Shown: in pieces, positions 14,452 through 15,407 of the stretch | How positions within the stretch are numbered: the stretch's first letter is position 1 | Layout: the number at the start of each line of letters is the position of its first letter | NCBI GenBank assembly: GCA_049976445.1 | Contig: JBMFIF010000044.1 | Coordinates: forward strand, 1 to 15,407 | DNA length: 15,407 nucleotides | Source of the DNA: JAVZOV01 sp049976445 | Lineage (GTDB): Archaea; Thermoproteota; Thermoprotei; Gearchaeales; WAQG01 | Direction: 5' to 3' | Notes under the pieces: generated by a model | Seen by the model: only the letters and a program-made list of their open reading frames with translations | Databases searched by the model: none | Told to the model about the DNA's origin: nothing | Position numbers and translations under genes: made by a program

Positions 14452-15321
14452 TTGGTTAAGGCAGGCGGTTATGCGAATCATGTTGCTTTTATAGATTTAA
14501 CGGAGCGAAGGGTCGAGTATGATGAGGTTTGTGAGGAAGATGCAAGAAAGTACATAGGTGGTAGGGGTTTGGGTGTAAAATATGTTTATGATATAAATCC
14601 AAAAGCGGATCCATTTTCGCCTGAGAATCCACATGCGTTGATGGTTGGGCCTCTTACTGGTAGTTTGGTTCCGTTGAGTGGTAGGCTTGCATCTGTAACT
14701 AGATCGCCATTAACAGGTACTATTACAGATTCTCATGTTGGAGGTTATGTTGGTGCTGCTTTGAAATGGGCTGGATTTGATGGAATAGTTATGACTGGTA
14801 TTAGTGATAAACCGGTTTACTTATTGGTAAAAGATGGTGTTGTAAAGATAGAAGATGCGACTTCTCTATGGGGTAGGGGTACTCTAGAGGTTACAAAGTT
14901 GCTTAAGTCTAAGTATGGTGAGGAGGCTAAAGTTTTTGCTATTGGTCCTGCTGGTGAACGAAAAGTACGGTTTGCTAGCATAATACACGATGGTGGTAGG
15001 GCTTCTGGTAGAGGTGGTACTGGAGCTGTAATGGGTTCTAAGAGGGTAAAAGCTGTAGTTGTGGTAGGCTATGAGAAGAACATGCCAAAGCCAGCAAGGC
15101 CTGATGTTTTTGAGAAGGGAAGAGGATTAGCACTAAAGAGGATCTTGGAAAGTTCTATAACTGCCCCTCGTAAAGGAGGTTTATCAGTATATGGCACTGA
15201 TGTACTCATGAATATAGTAAACGAAATAGGCGCATTGCCTACCAGAAATGGAAAGAGCACTTCATTTGAGCATGCTTATAATATAAGCGGAGAGAACCTT
15301 AAGGCCACCATATTAATCTGA
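14452..15321 (+). CDS. Aldehyde:ferredoxin oxidoreductase, truncated at residue 289
   Basis: Tungsten-dependent AOR enzymes oxidise aldehydes to acids with ferredoxin in anaerobes and are about 600 residues long. Here the N-terminal domain that holds the bis-pyranopterin cofactor is intact: GGRGLGVKYVYD (32-43), GPLTGSLVPLSGRLASVTRSPLTGT, DSHVGGYVGAALKWAGFDGIVMTG and HDGGRASGRGGTGAVMGSKRVKAVVV. The protein then stops at ISGENLKATILI, where full-length relatives continue into the C-x2-C-x3-C [4Fe-4S] motif (Cys288/291/295 in Pyrococcus AOR). All cluster cysteines and the substrate channel domains are therefore missing. The TGA stop (15319-15321) is formed by the first bases of an IS200/IS605-like end, so disruption by insertion is the simplest reading. 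The start is TTG 14452, chosen for its GGTGAG site. The fragment should be inactive unless the gene resumes beyond the element. Confidence 0.9.
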   Translation: MVKAGGYANHVAFIDLTERRVEYDEVCEEDARKYIGGRGLGVKYVYDINPKADPFSPENPHALMVGPLTGSLVPLSGRLASVTRSPLTGTITDSHVGGYVGAALKWAGFDGIVMTGISDKPVYLLVKDGVVKIEDATSLWGRGTLEVTKLLKSKYGEEAKVFAIGPAGERKVRFASIIHDGGRASGRGGTGAVMGSKRVKAVVVVGYEKNMPKPARPDVFEKGRGLALKRILESSITAPRKGGLSVYGTDVLMNIVNEIGALPTRNGKSTSFEHAYNISGENLKATILI

Positions 15322-15407
15322 CCTCCTCCCCGCCCTGAACAGTAGTTCAAAACTTTTTAGTGCAGGACAATATTATAAAATTTATGCAAACCATGCGCAC
15401 AATCCTA
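15318..15407 (+). mobile_element. IS200/IS605-like element end (copy D), runs off the right edge
   Basis: CTGACCTCCTCCCCGCCCTG begins exactly where the oxidoreductase reading frame stops. It matches, over about 22 bases, the minus-strand end at 4737 and, less well, relics at 1906 and 6022. After CCCTGAA it diverges, but still offers a small hairpin, TGAAC-AGTA-GTTCA (15336-15349). By comparison with archaeal IS200/IS605 elements, whose tnpB right ends read TTCAGGGCGGGGAGGAGGTC, the element would have its genes on the minus strand to the right of the window. No transposase is visible in the 90 bases present. The family call is from terminal sequence only. Confidence 0.6.

Noticed and set aside
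1..15407. tRNA or rRNA genes and CRISPR arrays.
   Set aside because: I looked for T-loop-like GGTTCGAATCC patterns and regularly spaced repeats on both strands and saw none.
1..15407. Replication-strand skew as the explanation of the codon-bias domains.
   Set aside because: A/C-rich gene 3' ends occur on both plus- and minus-strand genes within a few kilobases, and the bias flips inside a single gene. A replication skew would be uniform along one strand.

Overview
The window looks like a chromosomal segment of an AT-rich archaeon, probably an anaerobic and possibly thermophilic member of the Thermoproteota or a relative. The archaeal signs are TATA-type promoters 25-50 bases from start codons, a rhodanese-less ThiI, an archaeal-type AAA ATPase (PF01637), a tungsten aldehyde:ferredoxin oxidoreductase and IS200/IS605-type element ends. 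The phylum is an inference from style, not from a marker gene.

Layout, left to right. Positions 1-1004 hold the 3' part of thiI (tRNA 4-thiouridine / thiazole sulfur transfer), cut by the left edge. Convergent to it is an HpaI/GarL-type class II aldolase (1075-1839, minus). Positions 2019-3988 are a tight three-gene lipoate operon: a stand-alone lipoyl domain, lipoyl synthase LipA, and a LipM/LplA-family acyltransferase carrying a LipM-like cysteine. Together they would octanoylate the carrier domain and insert sulfur into it. An HxlR-type winged-helix regulator follows (4143-4457).

From 4458 to 6207 there is a relic of a small transposable element (4607-4737), an unrecognised 372-residue gene on the minus strand, and a divergent promoter region with TATA boxes for both directions, another element-end relic and an operator-like palindrome. 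Positions 6208-12240 encode a 2010-residue secreted, membrane-anchored giant protein of unknown function. Next come an archaeal AAA ATPase (12430-13485), a 71-residue hypothetical gene, a decayed TnpB/IS605 remnant (14060-14351), and an aldehyde:ferredoxin oxidoreductase that stops at residue 289. The stop lies where an IS200/IS605-like end begins, at about 15318, so the oxidoreductase appears to be broken by a mobile element running off the right edge.

Two patterns go beyond gene content. First, synonymous codon choice shows very strong strand-asymmetric domains tied to gene direction. In thiI, 146 consecutive codons end only in G or T, while the 3' ends of several other genes, on either strand, are almost entirely A- or C-ending. 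Second, at least four related element ends, of the form CTGACCTCC...CCCTGAAGGGCGAGG, are scattered between genes, mostly as solo relics.
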